Shown here in pieces: positions 4,582-5,573 of a stretch of 5,573 nucleotides of DNA. The position numbers were made by a program, and so were the translations under genes. Source of the DNA: Lachnospiraceae bacterium UBA7480 (GTDB taxonomy: Bacteria > Bacillota > Clostridia > Lachnospirales > Lachnospiraceae); NCBI GenBank assembly GCA_002479655.1, contig DLOQ01000060.1:7440-13012 (forward strand), in the 5' to 3' direction. The notes beneath the pieces were generated by a model that was not told the origin of the DNA, did not search any database, and was given only the letters and a program-made list of their open reading frames with translations. Every line of letters begins with the position of its first letter. Positions within the stretch are counted from its first letter, which is position 1.

Positions 4582-5514
4582 TCAGCCGATACCGATCACT
4601 TCATTTTTCGGCTTGGACGTCTGCACAACGCTGACGGCATGGAGGACGGGACCTTCCCCTTTATAATCCGCAAAAAATTCTTTTTTGGGGATCACCGTCA
4701 CCTTGACCCACTGCCTGTTCGTTAAAGCGTCTGTGCCGTCGTACCGGCACACATATCCCAGAAAAGCGATATCCTCCGCACAGCAGGTCATAACCATCCT
4801 GCCCGGTACGAAATATCCCTTGGGAAAGTTTTCTGATTTTAATACCATGGCGGTATATATGATCTTTTTCCCCTCATATCGTTCCAAATGGTCCATCATA
4901 TCCATATACCAGATTCCAAACGTATTATCATCCAGCTCGATCGTATCTGATTTTAAGTCATATGGCAGGTCTTCTTCAAAGATCGTATCGATCTCTCCCT
5001 CAGCCGTCTCGAATACAACCTCTGTTTTGGCATTGACCGCCTTGATATTCCTCCGGTAACTGCCCAGACTGTCTATGCAGTTATCACATCGGTTGAAGAT
5101 GATCAGCTCCGACTTACGGACCATCTCCGCAACCATGGCTTTCATATTGTTATAATACATCGGAAACGTCTCCGCATTAAAACAGGTGATCTGCTGTTCC
5201 AAAACCCAGTGGAACGGCATCTTTAATCCCTTCATGTTCCACATGCCGTTATATTCGATCAGGATACGCTCCGGCGTATGCTTCTTCTCCAGCTCTATCA
5301 GTTTGGACGTCTTAAAATCCGCCTCATCCTCCAGTATTTCCAAAACAGTCCGGGATCTCTTTAAAAGCTCCTCATCATACTCCACTTCCCCTTCTTCGCA
5401 GAGGATCAGCAGCGTCGTTCCCTTGATCTGAAAATAATCCTGCTGCAATGTATAATTGATAAATGTCGATTTCCCACTGTCAAGAAAACCATTGATCATA
5501 TATACCGGTTTCAT
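4582..5514 (-). CDS. COG0523-like GTPase with TIGR03943/DUF1980-like C-terminal segment
   Basis: The 310-residue product is a predicted cytoplasmic P-loop NTPase of the SIMIBI class, closest to COG0523 (CobW/YciC/YeiR-type metal-handling GTPases). Residues 9-17, GFLDSGKST, are the Walker A loop (COG0523 consensus GFLGxGKTT). CEEGEVEYD (39-47) matches the family's NEFGEVGID strand. ILIEYNG (84-90) takes the place of the Walker B-like IETSG, and FNRCD (140-144) that of the NKxD guanine motif. The CxCC metal motif normally present between the first two is absent. Residues about 215-310 are not the usual CobW C-terminal domain: GRMVMTCCAEDIAFLGYV (238-255), QWVKVTV (268-274) and a tail ...AVSVVQTSKPKNEV resemble the C-terminal part of TIGR03943/DUF1980 (YcgQ) proteins, which are often encoded with a partner permease. 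It may take part in metal homeostasis, but this is inferred. The start is supported by GGGGAGG (5521-5527), six bases upstream. Confidence 0.85.
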   Translation of the reverse strand: MKPVYMINGFLDSGKSTFINYTLQQDYFQIKGTTLLILCEEGEVEYDEELLKRSRTVLEILEDEADFKTSKLIELEKKHTPERILIEYNGMWNMKGLKMPFHWVLEQQITCFNAETFPMYYNNMKAMVAEMVRKSELIIFNRCDNCIDSLGSYRRNIKAVNAKTEVVFETAEGEIDTIFEEDLPYDLKSDTIELDDNTFGIWYMDMMDHLERYEGKKIIYTAMVLKSENFPKGYFVPGRMVMTCCAEDIAFLGYVCRYDGTDALTNRQWVKVTVIPKKEFFADYKGEGPVLHAVSVVQTSKPKNEVIGIG

Positions 5515-5537
5515 GCTTAGCCTCCCCTTATCCGAGT

Positions 5538-5568
5538 ATTATATATTAGGCGTTTGCGAAACTCTCAA
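5538..5568 (-). promoter_or_regulatory. Possible promoter of the COG0523-like GTPase gene
   Basis: On the minus strand, TTGAGA (5563-5568) precedes a perfect TATAAT (5538-5543), but the spacer is 19 bases. An overlapping TATATA two bases further upstream gives a 17-base spacer. The spacer contains GTTT-GCG-AAAC (5552-5562), a very short inverted repeat. No longer palindrome of the kind expected for a Zur box is visible before the window ends at 5573. Confidence 0.45.
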
Positions 5569-5573
5569 TAACG

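Noticed and set aside
4582..5514. Cobalamin biosynthesis protein CobW
   Set aside because: Only the GTPase half resembles this family, the CxCC motif and usual C-terminal domain are missing, and no cobalamin genes are nearby.

Overview
The window looks like chromosomal DNA from a Gram-positive Firmicute, most likely a Clostridia/Lachnospiraceae-type anaerobe. This is inferred from strong AGGAGG-type ribosome binding sites, sigma-A-like promoters, U-tailed hairpin terminators, a Gram-positive-style lipoprotein, and a pyrB gene directly followed by a zinc-binding pyrI. No rRNA, tRNA, CRISPR array, intact transposase or complete mobile element is visible.

Layout, left to right. (1) Positions 1-345 hold no intact gene. 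They contain a good promoter, a short open frame carrying a decayed fragment that resembles the C-terminal part of ORF6N-type phage/element proteins, and a long double-stem bidirectional terminator. (2) A minus-strand lipoprotein gene (346-1008) has a repetitive Thr/Pro/Ala/Asp linker. It shares a divergent control region with (3) a plus-strand membrane protein gene (1206-2258) built as an internal duplication of membrane segments plus a PH-like domain. (4) An intergenic stretch with nested inverted repeats leads to a small FMN nitroreductase gene (2488-3027), closed by a textbook terminator. (5) pyrB and pyrI (3145-4571) encode the catalytic and regulatory chains of aspartate carbamoyltransferase. 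They lie 83 nt apart with a GC-rich hairpin between them. (6) A convergent minus-strand gene (4582-5514) encodes a COG0523-like P-loop GTPase. It lacks the usual CxCC metal motif and carries a C-terminal segment resembling the C-terminal part of TIGR03943/DUF1980 (YcgQ-type) proteins.

How the genes relate. Only pyrB and pyrI clearly work together: they assemble the allosteric ATCase that commits carbamoyl phosphate and aspartate to UMP synthesis. The other genes appear to be separate transcription units, each with its own promoter or bounded by terminators. No previously undescribed multi-gene system is evident. The most unusual item is the GTPase with its fused C-terminal domain, followed by the mobile-element relic at the left edge. 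Most of the window is ordinary core or near-core genome.
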